Positions 8,228-18,584 of a DNA stretch of 64,000 nucleotides are shown here, in pieces (the stretch's first letter is position 1; each line of letters starts with the position of its first letter). A program made the position numbers and the translations under genes. The notes under the pieces were generated by a model. It worked only from the letters and a program-made list of their open reading frames with translations, ran no database searches and was not told the origin of the DNA. Source of the stretch: Massilia sp. PAMC28688 (lineage in GTDB: Bacteria > Pseudomonadota > Gammaproteobacteria > Burkholderiales > Burkholderiaceae_D). The DNA is taken from NCBI RefSeq assembly GCF_019443445.1, contig NZ_CP080378.1, forward strand, positions 682,001 through 746,000, read 5' to 3'.

Positions 8228-10060
8228 TCAGCCCTCGCGGTTGGCCTTCTTGCGCTCGTGCTCTTTGAGGAAGCGCTTGCGCAGGCGGATCGACTTTGGC
8301 GTGATCTCGACCAGCTCATCGTCGGCGATGAATTCGACCGCGTACTCGAGCGACATCTGGATCGGCGGCACCAGGCGCACGGCTTCGTCGGTACCCGACG
8401 AGCGCACGTTGGTCAGCTGCTTGCCCTTGATCGGATTGACGACCAGGTCATTGTCACGCGAGTGAATGCCGATGATCATGCCTTCGTACACCGGGTCGTT
8501 GTGGACCACGAACATGCGGCCACGGTCCTGCAGCTTCCAGATCGCGTAGGCAACGGCAGCGCCGTCATCCTGCGAGATCAGCACGCCGTTGCGGCGGCCG
8601 GCCATCTCACCCTTGCTGTTGTCCACTGGCGCGTATTCGTCGAATACGTGGCTCATCAGGCCGGTGCCGCGGGTCAGGGTCATGAATTCGCCCTGGAAGC
8701 CGATCAGGCCACGCGCCGGGATCTTGTACTCGAGGCGAACGCGGCCCTTGCCGTCCGATTCCATGTTTTGCAGGTCGCCACGGCGGCGGCCCAGTTCTTC
8801 CATCACGCCGCCCTGGTTGGCTTCTTCCACGTCGACCGACAGTTGCTCGAACGGCTCGTGGCGCACGCCATCGACCATCTTGAACACCACGCGAGGACGC
8901 GACACGGCCAGCTCGAAGCCTTCACGGCGCATGTTTTCGATCAGGATGGTCAGGTGCAGCTCACCGCGGCCCGAGACTTCGAAAATCGTGTCGTCGTCGG
9001 TTGGTGCCACGCGCAGGGCCACGTTGGCTTTCAGTTCGCGGTCCAGGCGGTCGCGCAGCTGGCGGCTGGTCACGAATTTGCCTTCGCGGCCGGCCAGTGG
9101 CGAATTGTTGACCATGAAGTTCATGGTCAGGGTTGGCTCGTCCACGGTCAGCATGGGCAGCGCTTCCGGGGTGTCCGGCTGGCAGATGGTCGAACCGATG
9201 CCGATTTCGTCGATACCGTTGATCAGGACGATGTCGCCGGCAACAGCTTCGTCCACCAACACGCGCTCGAGGCCCTTGAAGTTCAGAACCTGGTTGATGC
9301 GGCCCTTGATCGGGGTCGAATCAGGACCATTGAGCACGATGACGTCCTGGCCGGTCTTGACGCGGCCGCGGTTGATACGGCCAATGCCGATCTTGCCCAC
9401 GTACGAGGAATAGTCGAGCGAGGTGACCTGCATCTGCAGCGGGCCGTCCGGATTGTCGTCACGCACTGGGACGTGCTTGAGGATGGCTTCAAACAGGGGG
9501 GTCATGTCGCCTTCGCGCACTTCCGAATCGAGGGAGGCGTAACCGTTCAGGGCCGATGCGAACACGACCGGGAAATCGAGCTGCTCGTCGGTGGCGCCGA
9601 GCTTGTCGAACAGTTCGAAGGTCTGGTTGATCGCCCAGTCAGCGCGCGCGCCCGGACGGTCGATCTTGTTGACCACGACGATGGGCTTCAGACCCAGCGC
9701 CAGTGCCTTGCGCGTCACGAAACGCGTCTGTGGCATCGGGCCTTCCTGGGCATCGACCAGCAGCAGTACCGAGTCGACCATCGACAGCACGCGCTCGACT
9801 TCGCCGCCGAAGTCGGCGTGACCCGGGGTGTCGACGATGTTGATGTGGGTACCGTTGTACTCGACGGCGCAGTTCTTCGACAGAATCGTAATGCCGCGCT
9901 CTTTCTCGAGATCGTTCGAATCCATCACGCGGGTCTCGACCTGCTGGTTTTCACGGAAGGTACCGGACTGGCGCAGCAGCTTGTCCACAAGCGTGGTTTT
10001 GCCGTGGTCAACGTGGGCGATAATGGCGATGTTACGAATTGCGCGTTTAGAATTTGACAT
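8228..10060 (-). CDS. typA: Ribosome-associated GTPase TypA/BipA
   Basis: A 610-aa translational GTPase of the EF-G-like family that binds the ribosome and assists 50S assembly and growth under stress. G1 is [15 protein letters not shown]3 [15 protein letters not shown], and G4 [12 protein letters not shown]. Domains follow in the usual order: G domain, beta-barrel II, the domain III/V region ([19 protein letters not shown]) and the BipA-specific C terminus, here ending [17 protein letters not shown]. Full length for the family. The very long frames on the opposite strand are shadows of high-GC coding sequence. Confidence 0.96.
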   Translation of the reverse strand: MSNSKRAIRNIAIIAHVDHGKTTLVDKLLRQSGTFRENQQVETRVMDSNDLEKERGITILSKNCAVEYNGTHINIVDTPGHADFGGEVERVLSMVDSVLLLVDAQEGPMPQTRFVTRKALALGLKPIVVVNKIDRPGARADWAINQTFELFDKLGATDEQLDFPVVFASALNGYASLDSEVREGDMTPLFEAILKHVPVRDDNPDGPLQMQVTSLDYSSYVGKIGIGRINRGRVKTGQDVIVLNGPDSTPIKGRINQVLNFKGLERVLVDEAVAGDIVLINGIDEIGIGSTICQPDTPEALPMLTVDEPTLTMNFMVNNSPLAGREGKFVTSRQLRDRLDRELKANVALRVAPTDDDTIFEVSGRGELHLTILIENMRREGFELAVSRPRVVFKMVDGVRHEPFEQLSVDVEEANQGGVMEELGRRRGDLQNMESDGKGRVRLEYKIPARGLIGFQGEFMTLTRGTGLMSHVFDEYAPVDNSKGEMAGRRNGVLISQDDGAAVAYAIWKLQDRGRMFVVHNDPVYEGMIIGIHSRDNDLVVNPIKGKQLTNVRSSGTDEAVRLVPPIQMSLEYAVEFIADDELVEITPKSIRLRKRFLKEHERKKANREG

Positions 10061-10129
10061 GGTCGTAAGGAACTGAAATATACGTCGTGTACGAAGGTGT
10101 ACGGGTATTGCTCAAACCGGGAACCCACT

Positions 10130-10135
10130 AGTATA
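10130..10135 (-). promoter_or_regulatory. Putative -10 box of typA
   Basis: TATACT is read on the minus strand 70 bp before the typA start. A weak -35 (TTCTGG) sits 17 bp upstream. The match is reasonable for -10 only. Confidence 0.4.
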
Positions 10136-10240
10136 GCACGCTTATGACGCCTCCAGAATGGTGGCCGAGGGGAAATCCGTGGAAATTCAAGAGCTTGCTG
10201 ATTTTTTGCCACAGGCGGCAGGCGGGAATGACCCGCCAGC

Positions 10241-10594
10241 GTGGAAGCGTGCAGATTACGGGGGAAGAATGACAGGCTTGTGACCGGCGCAAGGAAACTG
10301 GTCTGGCGCCGGGGCAGGTCAAGCGCCCGCGCAGACAAGCGCCAGAGCAGGACCAGCGCCCGGGCAGACAAGCGCCAGGGCAGGACCAGGGCCCGCGCAG
10401 ACAAGCGTCAGGGCAGGACCAGCGCCCGCGCAGACAAGCGCCAGGGCAGGACCAGGGCCCGCGCAGGACAAGTGTCGAGGCAGGTCAAGCGCCCGGGCAA
10501 GTCAGTTTCCCGCGGACCCCGCGCCTTGCAGCGGCGTGGCACCGCCTCGCAGCCTGAAAACCCGGCCAGACCATCGCGCAAGAAAGCAGTGTGA
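10241..10594 (+). CDS. Possible very basic repeat protein (doubtful gene)
   Basis: A GTG-started 117-codon frame contains the 33-bp tandem repeat. The product would be extremely rich in Arg, Lys, Ala and Ser, with 11-residue units of the type RADKRQGRTSA and a tail ending RPSRKKAV. Such composition resembles disordered nucleic-acid-binding tails. Against it: no Shine-Dalgarno sequence, a GTG start, and equally open frames on the other strand because of the base composition. Treat as unproven. Confidence 0.2.
   Translation: MEACRLRGKNDRLVTGARKLVWRRGRSSARADKRQSRTSARADKRQGRTRARADKRQGRTSARADKRQGRTRARAGQVSRQVKRPGKSVSRGPRALQRRGTASQPENPARPSRKKAV
10322..10486. repeat. 33-bp tandem repeat, about five copies
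   Basis: Four units (10322-10354, 10355-10387, 10388-10420, 10421-10453) differ at only a few positions. A fifth degenerate unit spans 10454-10486, and partial units flank both sides. The period is a multiple of three, so every frame repeats. On the plus strand a GTG-started frame 10241-10594 (117 aa) reads SARADKRQGRT-like 11-aa units in a very basic protein ending in RPSRKKAV. On the minus strand the unit reads LSARALVLPWR. Neither frame has a clear ribosome site, so I do not call a gene with confidence. Confidence 0.85.
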
Positions 10595-10724
10595 GCCGGT
10601 GCCACACCAGGACCGTCACTGCCGGCGACGGAGCGGCGTGGGCCCGCAAGCGCCCCTCGCACGACAGGGCTGCGGCGTGCGGGACCGTCAGCCGGCAGTT
10701 GCTACAGCCAACCGGCCGCAGCGT

Positions 10725-11393
10725 TCAGGGCTGCACGCTGTTCACGGGTATTTTGCGCGGCGCCGCCTCCTGGGTTTTCGGTATGCGAATCTTGAGCACG
10801 CCATGGTTGAGCTCTGCCGTAGCCTGGGCGCCGTCAAGCTCGCGCGACAGGGCAAAGGTGCGCTCGTAATGCTGATGCCCGACCTCGATGTAACGCCCTT
10901 CCATTTGCTGTGGAATGTCGAGCGCCATGGCCCCTTCGATGGTCAGGCTCTGACTGTCGAGCCGCAGGTTGAGATTGTCCCGCGTGACACCGGGCATGTC
11001 TGCCAGCAAGGTAATGCCCTGGGCATCTTCGATGACATCGACTGGCGGACGTAACACGCCCGCCGTCCGCCCTGCCAATTGGCCGCTCTGCGAACCGGTG
11101 CCGGTTTGCACCGCGCCCACGCCTGACGCGCCCCCTTGCTCAAATCCACGGTAGGCTTGACCGCCATTACCGGGGCCGCCATCCCCCGTGATAGCCGCTG
11201 CATCGCCACCGCCACTGGACCCGGCACCGGCACTGCCGGCCTGCGCGCCGCCAGCCATGCCTTCGCTGCCTTTGGCAAGTGGTTCCTGCGGACCCTGGGT
11301 GCCGCCCTGATTGCTGCCCTGATTGCCCCCCTGATTGCCGCCGCCCTGATTGCCTTGCTGGTGCGGAGTGCCCGTCTGATTATTGGTTTGCAT
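10725..11393 (-). CDS. Hsp20/alpha-crystallin small heat-shock protein with Gly/Gln/Asn-rich N terminus
   Basis: A 222-aa small heat-shock protein that should hold unfolding proteins in a refoldable state, without ATP. The first 110 residues are low-complexity (GNQGGGNQGGNQG and similar), and the alpha-crystallin domain starts near VLRPPVDVIEDAQGITLLAD and ends with LNHGVLKIRIPK. The IPV tail motif (RKIPVNSVQP) needed for oligomer contacts is present. A strong GAAAGGAGGG site precedes the ATG. It lies 12 bp downstream of the other Hsp20 gene, so the two form an operon. The long Gly/Asn/Gln-rich arm is unusual for bacterial Hsp20. Confidence 0.9.
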   Translation of the reverse strand: MQTNNQTGTPHQQGNQGGGNQGGNQGSNQGGTQGPQEPLAKGSEGMAGGAQAGSAGAGSSGGGDAAAITGDGGPGNGGQAYRGFEQGGASGVGAVQTGTGSQSGQLAGRTAGVLRPPVDVIEDAQGITLLADMPGVTRDNLNLRLDSQSLTIEGAMALDIPQQMEGRYIEVGHQHYERTFALSRELDGAQATAELNHGVLKIRIPKTQEAAPRKIPVNSVQP

Positions 11394-11405
11394 GATCCCC
11401 TCCTT

Positions 11406-11846
11406 TCAATGCACAGAAATCTGGCGCGGCTGAGCCGACTGGCGGCGCGCGACGCTGACATGCAGGACGCCATCGCGGTAAGCGGCATTGACCGCTTCCG
11501 GATCAATCTGCTCAGGCAGGTTGATGACGCGCTTGAAGCGGCCTGCGAAACGTTCGTTGATTTGGACCGTGGCGCGTTCGCCCTGGGCGGACAGGTCGTC
11601 GGCCCGTTCTCCTGCAATGGTCAGCACGCCGTGCTCAAGCTGCACATCAATGGAAGCAGGATCGAGGCCTGGCATGAACACATAGACCTCGATGCTCTGG
11701 GGCGTACTGCCCAGGTTCAAGGCCGGGAAACTGCCGCGCGCCACCCCGCGAATGCTTGGCTCAAGGTCCAGCGTCTGCTGCAGCTCACGCTGAATGCGGT
11801 CCATCTGGGCAAATATATCGCCCGGGAACATTGATCGGAACATCAT
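11406..11846 (-). CDS. Hsp20/alpha-crystallin small heat-shock protein
   Basis: A 146-aa Hsp20 family chaperone. The N-terminal arm (MMFRSMFPGDIFAQMDRIQR) leads into an alpha-crystallin domain (about residues 45-140) with VYVFMPGLDPASIDVQLEHG, FKRVINLPEQIDPEAV, and the closing YRDGVLHVSV. It ends in ARRQSAQPRQISVH, where ISV stands in for the I-x-I/V tail. It is the first gene of a two-gene Hsp20 unit. AGGGAGGG precedes two adjacent ATGs. No good sigma-32 promoter was found upstream; a weak sigma-70-like pair (TTGTCC, 16 bp, GACAAT) lies just ahead. Confidence 0.92.
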   Translation of the reverse strand: MMFRSMFPGDIFAQMDRIQRELQQTLDLEPSIRGVARGSFPALNLGSTPQSIEVYVFMPGLDPASIDVQLEHGVLTIAGERADDLSAQGERATVQINERFAGRFKRVINLPEQIDPEAVNAAYRDGVLHVSVARRQSAQPRQISVH

Positions 11847-11978
11847 GGCGCCCTCCCTATTGTCTGTCCTAAAACTCGTTGGACAAGCAGAGGTGCGCAG
11901 GGTTCACTCAAAATGCGCGGGCAGCCGCTTTGGCGGCCCGGCGTGGGAAGGCAGCCCCTGCCGCAGGGCTAGCGGTGA

Positions 11979-12899
11979 TTACGCCTTGGTGGCGATCAGG
12001 CGTTCAGGCGCCAGGATGGCGTATTCCTGCAGCAAACCGGTGCCCAGCAGTTTGGCACCGTGGTACACGCGCACCCGGCCCAACTCGGCCGGCACGGTGA
12101 CGGCTTCCTTGCCGAGCGCCAGACGCTGGCCCTGCAGGAAGCGCTTGGCCAGTTCGTCGGTCAGCGCCAGCGAGGGAAAAGTCGACAGCAGCGCGTCCAC
12201 CGGCGCGAGCAGCTGCACCGGCGCGGCGTGCGCACCGATTGTCTCCAGCGTGACCATGCCGTCCATGGTCAGCGCGCCCACCTGCGTGCGGCGCAGCGCA
12301 TTCAGGTGCGCGCCGCAGCCAAGCGCATGGCCGATGTCTTCACCGAGCACGCGGATGTAGGTACCCTTGCTGCAGGTGACGGAAAGCTTGAGAAATGGCG
12401 CCTCGTACGCCACCAGTTCCAGTGAATGGATCGTTACCGGGCGCGCTTCGCGCTCGAGCGTGATGCCCTCGCGCGCGTATTCGTAGTATGCCTTGCCATC
12501 GCGCTTGAGGGCCGAGTACATCGGCGGCACCTGCATGATGGGACCGCGGAACTGCGGCAGCACCGCTTCGATCTGCTCGCGCGTGACATTCACCTCGGCC
12601 GTGGCGATGGTCTCGCCTTCGGTGTCGCCGGTATTGGTCGTCACTCCCAGGTGGACCGTGGCAAGATAGGTCTTGTCGGCTTCCAGCAGGTCTTGCGAAA
12701 ACTTGGTGGCCTCGCCAAAGCACAGCGGCAGCAAACCGGTCGCGAACGGATCGAGGGTGCCGGTGTGGCCCGCCTTTTTCGCATTCATGAAGCGCTTGGC
12801 CTTGATCAGCGCGTCATTGGACGACAGGCCCACCGGCTTGTCGAGCAGCAGGACGCCGTCCACGCAATCGCGGACCTTCTTCACGTGAGCGTGCTTCAT
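11979..12899 (-). CDS. truB: tRNA pseudouridine(55) synthase TruB
   Basis: A 306-aa enzyme that isomerises U55 in the T loop of tRNAs. The catalytic loop is KKAGHTGTLDPFATGLLPLC with Asp50 as nucleophile. It starts with the family motif GVLLLDKPVGLSSNDAL. The conserved TYIRVLGEDIG and the C-terminal PUA-like region (ending LQEYAILAPERLIATKA) are present. It follows rbfA by 6 bp and is the last gene of the rimP operon. Confidence 0.96.
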   Translation of the reverse strand: MKHAHVKKVRDCVDGVLLLDKPVGLSSNDALIKAKRFMNAKKAGHTGTLDPFATGLLPLCFGEATKFSQDLLEADKTYLATVHLGVTTNTGDTEGETIATAEVNVTREQIEAVLPQFRGPIMQVPPMYSALKRDGKAYYEYAREGITLEREARPVTIHSLELVAYEAPFLKLSVTCSKGTYIRVLGEDIGHALGCGAHLNALRRTQVGALTMDGMVTLETIGAHAAPVQLLAPVDALLSTFPSLALTDELAKRFLQGQRLALGKEAVTVPAELGRVRVYHGAKLLGTGLLQEYAILAPERLIATKA

Positions 12900-12905
12900 C
12901 GTGAT

Positions 12906-13328
12906 TTATTCTGCCTCAGGCTTGCTGTCGTCAGCTGCGGGGTCGGCCTCGGCATCGGCCGCGCGCGTGGCGTTGGCCTGGTCGATCAGGAGCGACATTT
13001 CCATGCCGCGCGAGGTCGAGGTGTCATGCACGAAGTGCAGTTGCGGCAGCGTGTGGATGTGCAGACGCTTGCCCAGTTCCTTGCGAATGAAGCCGGCAGC
13101 TGCCGTCAGGCCTGCCACGGTACTCTTGACCGACTCCTTGTCGTCCTTGAGCATGGTGAAGAACACCTTGGCGTGCGCGTAATCGGGCGTGACCTGCACC
13201 TCGGTGATGGTGATCATCCCGATGCGCGGATCCTTCAAGCCGTAAGCGATGATTTCGGCCAGATCGCGCTGGATCTGGTCTGCCACGCGAAGGCCGCGGG
13301 CCGGCATGGTTTTGCTGTGTTTGACCAT
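12906..13328 (-). CDS. rbfA: 30S ribosome-binding factor RbfA
   Basis: A 140-aa cold-shock-linked 16S maturation factor. The KH-like fold shows [32 protein letters not shown], then [10 protein letters not shown] and [20 protein letters not shown]. The acidic tail after residue 120 ([17 protein letters not shown]) is an extension. It sits between infB and truB, its usual place. Confidence 0.95.
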   Translation of the reverse strand: MVKHSKTMPARGLRVADQIQRDLAEIIAYGLKDPRIGMITITEVQVTPDYAHAKVFFTMLKDDKESVKSTVAGLTAAAGFIRKELGKRLHIHTLPQLHFVHDTSTSRGMEMSLLIDQANATRAADAEADPAADDSKPEAE

Positions 13329-13337
13329 AATGTGACT

Positions 13338-13394
13338 ATCCTACTCTTATAATTTTCGCGGGTCCAAAAACGAAGCGCCTTCCGGAGAAGGCGC
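13338..13394 (-). promoter_or_regulatory. Hairpin and possible internal promoter between infB and rbfA
   Basis: GCGCCTTC (13375-13382) and GAAGGCGC (13387-13394) form an 8-bp stem 28 bp past infB, with a short U run on the minus strand (complement of 13366-13370), so partial termination is possible. Immediately after it TTGGAC (complement of 13362-13367) and TAGGAT (13338-13343), 18 bp apart, could be a promoter giving separate expression of rbfA-truB. Confidence 0.4.
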
Positions 13395-13421
13395 CTCTTG
13401 TCGTCCCTGCGCTGTACCTGA

Positions 13422-16250
13422 TTACAGGGTACGGGCGATTTCCTGGACTTCGAACACTTCGAGCACGTCGCCGACGACGATATCGTTGTAGTTCTTGAGC
13501 GACAGGCCGCACTCCAGACCAGCGCGTACTTCTTTCGCGTCGTCCTTGAAGCGCTTGAGCGAATCGATCTCGCCGGTCCACACCACGATATTGTTGCGCA
13601 GCAGGCGTACCGACGACGAGCGCTTGACCACACCATCGGTGACCAGGCAACCGGCAATCGCGCCCACCTTCGACACCAGGATGACCTGGCGAATCTCGAC
13701 CGCACCGGTAATGGTCTCGCGCTTTTCCGGCGCCAGCATGCCCGACAGTGCGGCGCGGATCTCGTCGATCGCGTCGTAAATGATGTTGTAGTAGCGGATG
13801 TCCACGCCGTTCGACTCGGCCAGCTTGCGCGCCTGGGCATCAGCACGGGCGTTAAAGCCGATGATGACTGCCTTCGATGCCACGGCCAGGTTGACGTCGG
13901 ACTCGGTAATGCCACCGACAGCGGCATGCACCACCTGCACCCGTACCTCGGAGGTCGAGAGCTTCTGCAGCGAGCCAACCAGCGCTTCCTGCGAACCCTG
14001 CACGTCGGTCTTGATGATGACCGGCAGGTTCTTGACTTCGCCTTCGCCCATGTTGTCGAACATGTTCTCCAGCTTGGCCGCCTGCTGCTTGGCCAGCTTC
14101 ACGTCGCGGAATTTACCTTGACGGAACAGACCGATTTCACGCGCCTTGCGCTCGTCGGCCATGACCATGACTTCTTCGCCGGCGGCCGGCACTTCGGTCA
14201 GGCCCTGGATCTCGACCGGGATCGACGGACCGGCTTCGGTCACCGACTTGCCATTCTCGTCCAGCATGGCGCGCACGCGGCCATACGAGGAGCCGGCCAG
14301 CACCACGTCGCCGCGGCGCAGGGTACCCGACTGCACCAGGATGGTCGCAACCGGTCCCTTGCCCTTGTCCAGGCGTCCTTCGACCACCAGGCCACGGGCC
14401 GGGGCGTCGACCGGTGCTTTCAGTTCCAGCACTTCGGCCTGCAGCAGTACCTGCTCGAGCAGCGCGTCGATACCGGCGCCAGTCTTGGCGGACACCGGCA
14501 CGAATGGCGACTCGCCACCGTATTCTTCCGGCACCACCTGTTCGGCGATCAGTTCCTGCGTCACGCGGTCCACGTTGCCGCCCGGCTTGTCGATCTTGTT
14601 GATCGCGACAACCAGCGGCACGCCTGCGGCCTTGGCGTGGGCAATGGCTTCCTTCGTCTGCGGCATCACGCCGTCGTCGGCAGCCACCACCAGGATGACA
14701 ATGTCGGTCGCCTTGGCACCACGGGCACGCATGGCGGTAAATGCCTCGTGACCCGGGGTATCGAGGAAGGTGATGATGCCGCGCGGCGTCTCGACGTGGT
14801 AGGCGCCGATATGCTGCGTAATGCCACCAGCTTCGCCCGACGCCACCTTGGCGCGGCGGATGTAGTCCAGCAGCGAGGTCTTGCCGTGGTCGACGTGACC
14901 CATGACGGTGACCACCGGTGCGCGTGGCGAAGACTCGAAGTGAGCGTGCTCACCCTGGTCTGCCAGCAGTGCTTCCGGATCGTCCAGTTCAGCGGCAAAG
15001 GCCTTGTGGCCCATTTCCTCGACCAGAATCATGGCCGTTTCCTGGTCCAGCACCTGGTTAATGGTGCACATCTGGCCCAGTTTCATGAGCTGCTTGATCA
15101 CTTCGGACGCCTTGACCGACATCTTGTGCGCCAGTTCGGCGACGGTGATCGTCTCGGGAACGTGCACGTCCTTGACGACAGCTTCGGTCGGCGCCTGGAA
15201 ATTGGTTTCGCGGTCGTCGTTATGCGACGAACGGCGGCCACCCTTGGCACCGCCACGCCAGCCGTCACGGCCAGCCGGCGAACCGGTGTTACCACGTGGC
15301 TTGATGCCGCCACCTGGCGCGCCGCGCTTCTTGGCGTCGTCCGACCAGGTCGACGAGACATTGGCCGACTTGATCGACTTCTTGTCCGCGCCCATCGGCT
15401 TCTTGTCAGCGGCCGGCTTGTCGCCCGGCTTCTTGTCGGCAGGCTTGTGCAGCGTGCCTTCAGCCACCTTGGGCTTGACGGCGGCAACGGGCGGGGCGAC
15501 CGGCTCGGGCGCCTTGATCGCACGGCGTGGCGCATTCATCATGGCCTTGATCTGGGCCACTTCGTCAGCGACGGCCTTGCGTGCCTTTTCATTGGCGGCG
15601 GCGCGGTCGGCAGCTTCCTTGGCAGCGGCAGCAGCCTTTTTCTTGGCTTCCTCGGCGGCGGCTTTCTTGGCTTCGTCGTCGGCGGCAGCACCGGCGGTGG
15701 CGGCAGCGGCGGCGGCGCGCTTGGCTTCGTCGGCTGCGGCCTTCTTGGCATCAAGGTCGGCCTGCTTGGCCTGGGCTTCCTTCTCGGCGTCGAGCTTGGC
15801 CAGGCGCTCCTGCTTTTCACGCAGGTCCGCTTCCTGGCGGGCGATCAGTTCGGCCTGGCGGCGCGCTTCTTCTTCGCGCCGTGCCACTTCGGCAGCATCG
15901 ATCACCGGCGCTGCAGGAGCGGCCGGCGGCGGCGGCGCGACAGGTTCGTCGCGCTGCACGAAGGTGCGCACTTTCTTGACTGCGACCTGGATCGTGCGCG
16001 ACTTGCCGGAGGCATCGGCCTGCTTGATCTCGGTCGTTTCCTTACGCGTCAGCGTAATTTTCTTTTTCTCGCCCTCGCCGGCCGCACCGTGGGTACGGCG
16101 CAGGTGGTTCAATAACTTATCCTTATCATCTTTCGACAATGGATCTGACGTCGAGCTTTTCTCGACGCCGGCAGAACGCAGCTGCGTCAGCAGCAAGTCT
16201 GCAGGCATCTTCAGTTCGGTGGCAAATTGGGCTACGTTGTTACTCGCCAT
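13422..16250 (-). CDS. infB: Translation initiation factor IF-2
   Basis: A 942-aa GTPase that brings initiator fMet-tRNA to the 30S subunit. The N terminus ([20 protein letters not shown]) is the IF2-N module. A long Ala/Lys/Glu-rich linker (about residues 115-400) includes a second IF2-N-like part ([20 protein letters not shown]). The G domain has [25 protein letters not shown] and NKIDKPGG. Domains II, III and C2 follow, ending near [12 protein letters not shown]. Length is typical of betaproteobacteria. An in-frame start for a shorter isoform is not obvious. Confidence 0.97.
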   Translation of the reverse strand: MASNNVAQFATELKMPADLLLTQLRSAGVEKSSTSDPLSKDDKDKLLNHLRRTHGAAGEGEKKKITLTRKETTEIKQADASGKSRTIQVAVKKVRTFVQRDEPVAPPPPAAPAAPVIDAAEVARREEEARRQAELIARQEADLREKQERLAKLDAEKEAQAKQADLDAKKAAADEAKRAAAAAATAGAAADDEAKKAAAEEAKKKAAAAAKEAADRAAANEKARKAVADEVAQIKAMMNAPRRAIKAPEPVAPPVAAVKPKVAEGTLHKPADKKPGDKPAADKKPMGADKKSIKSANVSSTWSDDAKKRGAPGGGIKPRGNTGSPAGRDGWRGGAKGGRRSSHNDDRETNFQAPTEAVVKDVHVPETITVAELAHKMSVKASEVIKQLMKLGQMCTINQVLDQETAMILVEEMGHKAFAAELDDPEALLADQGEHAHFESSPRAPVVTVMGHVDHGKTSLLDYIRRAKVASGEAGGITQHIGAYHVETPRGIITFLDTPGHEAFTAMRARGAKATDIVILVVAADDGVMPQTKEAIAHAKAAGVPLVVAINKIDKPGGNVDRVTQELIAEQVVPEEYGGESPFVPVSAKTGAGIDALLEQVLLQAEVLELKAPVDAPARGLVVEGRLDKGKGPVATILVQSGTLRRGDVVLAGSSYGRVRAMLDENGKSVTEAGPSIPVEIQGLTEVPAAGEEVMVMADERKAREIGLFRQGKFRDVKLAKQQAAKLENMFDNMGEGEVKNLPVIIKTDVQGSQEALVGSLQKLSTSEVRVQVVHAAVGGITESDVNLAVASKAVIIGFNARADAQARKLAESNGVDIRYYNIIYDAIDEIRAALSGMLAPEKRETITGAVEIRQVILVSKVGAIAGCLVTDGVVKRSSSVRLLRNNIVVWTGEIDSLKRFKDDAKEVRAGLECGLSLKNYNDIVVGDVLEVFEVQEIARTL

Positions 16251-16297
16251 TCAGTCCTCTTTTCTTGGTGTCGCGACAGATGATAAAGATACTCAAA

Positions 16298-18348
<2,051 letters not shown>

Positions 18349-18373
18349 ACACATTCTCCAAAAACGATTTACC

Positions 18374-18398
18374 AAAAAAAAAATGGGCATCTGCCCAT
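18374..18398 (-). terminator. Intrinsic terminator in the rimP leader (possible attenuator)
   Basis: Read on the minus strand, ATGGGC-AGAT-GCCCAT (18383-18398) is followed directly by about ten T. It stands 26 nt before the rimP start and downstream of the predicted operon promoter, and it is distinct from the rluB terminator at 18545-18572. So it lies inside the operon's own leader. Confidence 0.7.
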
Positions 18399-18469
18399 CT
18401 TCTATATTCTGAAACCAGATGAAGCGTTTGAAGCAGACTCAGGCTGCTCGAAACTTTATCAGGCTGCAG

Positions 18470-18499
18470 ATTATAACGCGTTATGCCATCGACGCGCAA
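18470..18499 (-). promoter_or_regulatory. Promoter of the rimP-nusA-infB operon
   Basis: TATAAT (complement of 18470-18475) and TTGCGC (complement of 18494-18499) are 18 bp apart. Transcription would begin near 18463, about 115 nt before rimP. The leader contains a direct repeat GCAGCCTGA twice, then the hairpin at 18374-18398. Confidence 0.65.
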
Positions 18500-18544
18500 T
18501 CCGATACGCCAGAATGACAGGCAAACAACACTTTACTTTAAGGC

Positions 18545-18572
18545 AAAAGCAAGCGAACAAACGCTTGCTTTT
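18545..18572 (-). terminator. Intrinsic terminator after rluB
   Basis: AAAAGCAAGCG (18545-18555) and CGCTTGCTTTT (18562-18572) form an 11-bp stem with a 6-nt loop, 13 bp past the rluB stop. Confidence 0.85.
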
Positions 18573-18584
18573 ACCCCTCGGCAA

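Noticed and set aside
8210..10057. 615-codon open frame on the plus strand opposite typA, and similar very long antisense frames opposite infB, rluB, yhdP, glnE, tkt and others
   Set aside because: These are shadows caused by high GC and codon bias; the opposite strand encodes clear, well-known proteins and the shadows show no family motif or ribosome site.
10322..10486. Tandem repeats that could be taken for a CRISPR array
   Set aside because: The 33-bp units abut directly; there are no unique spacers between them and no cas genes.
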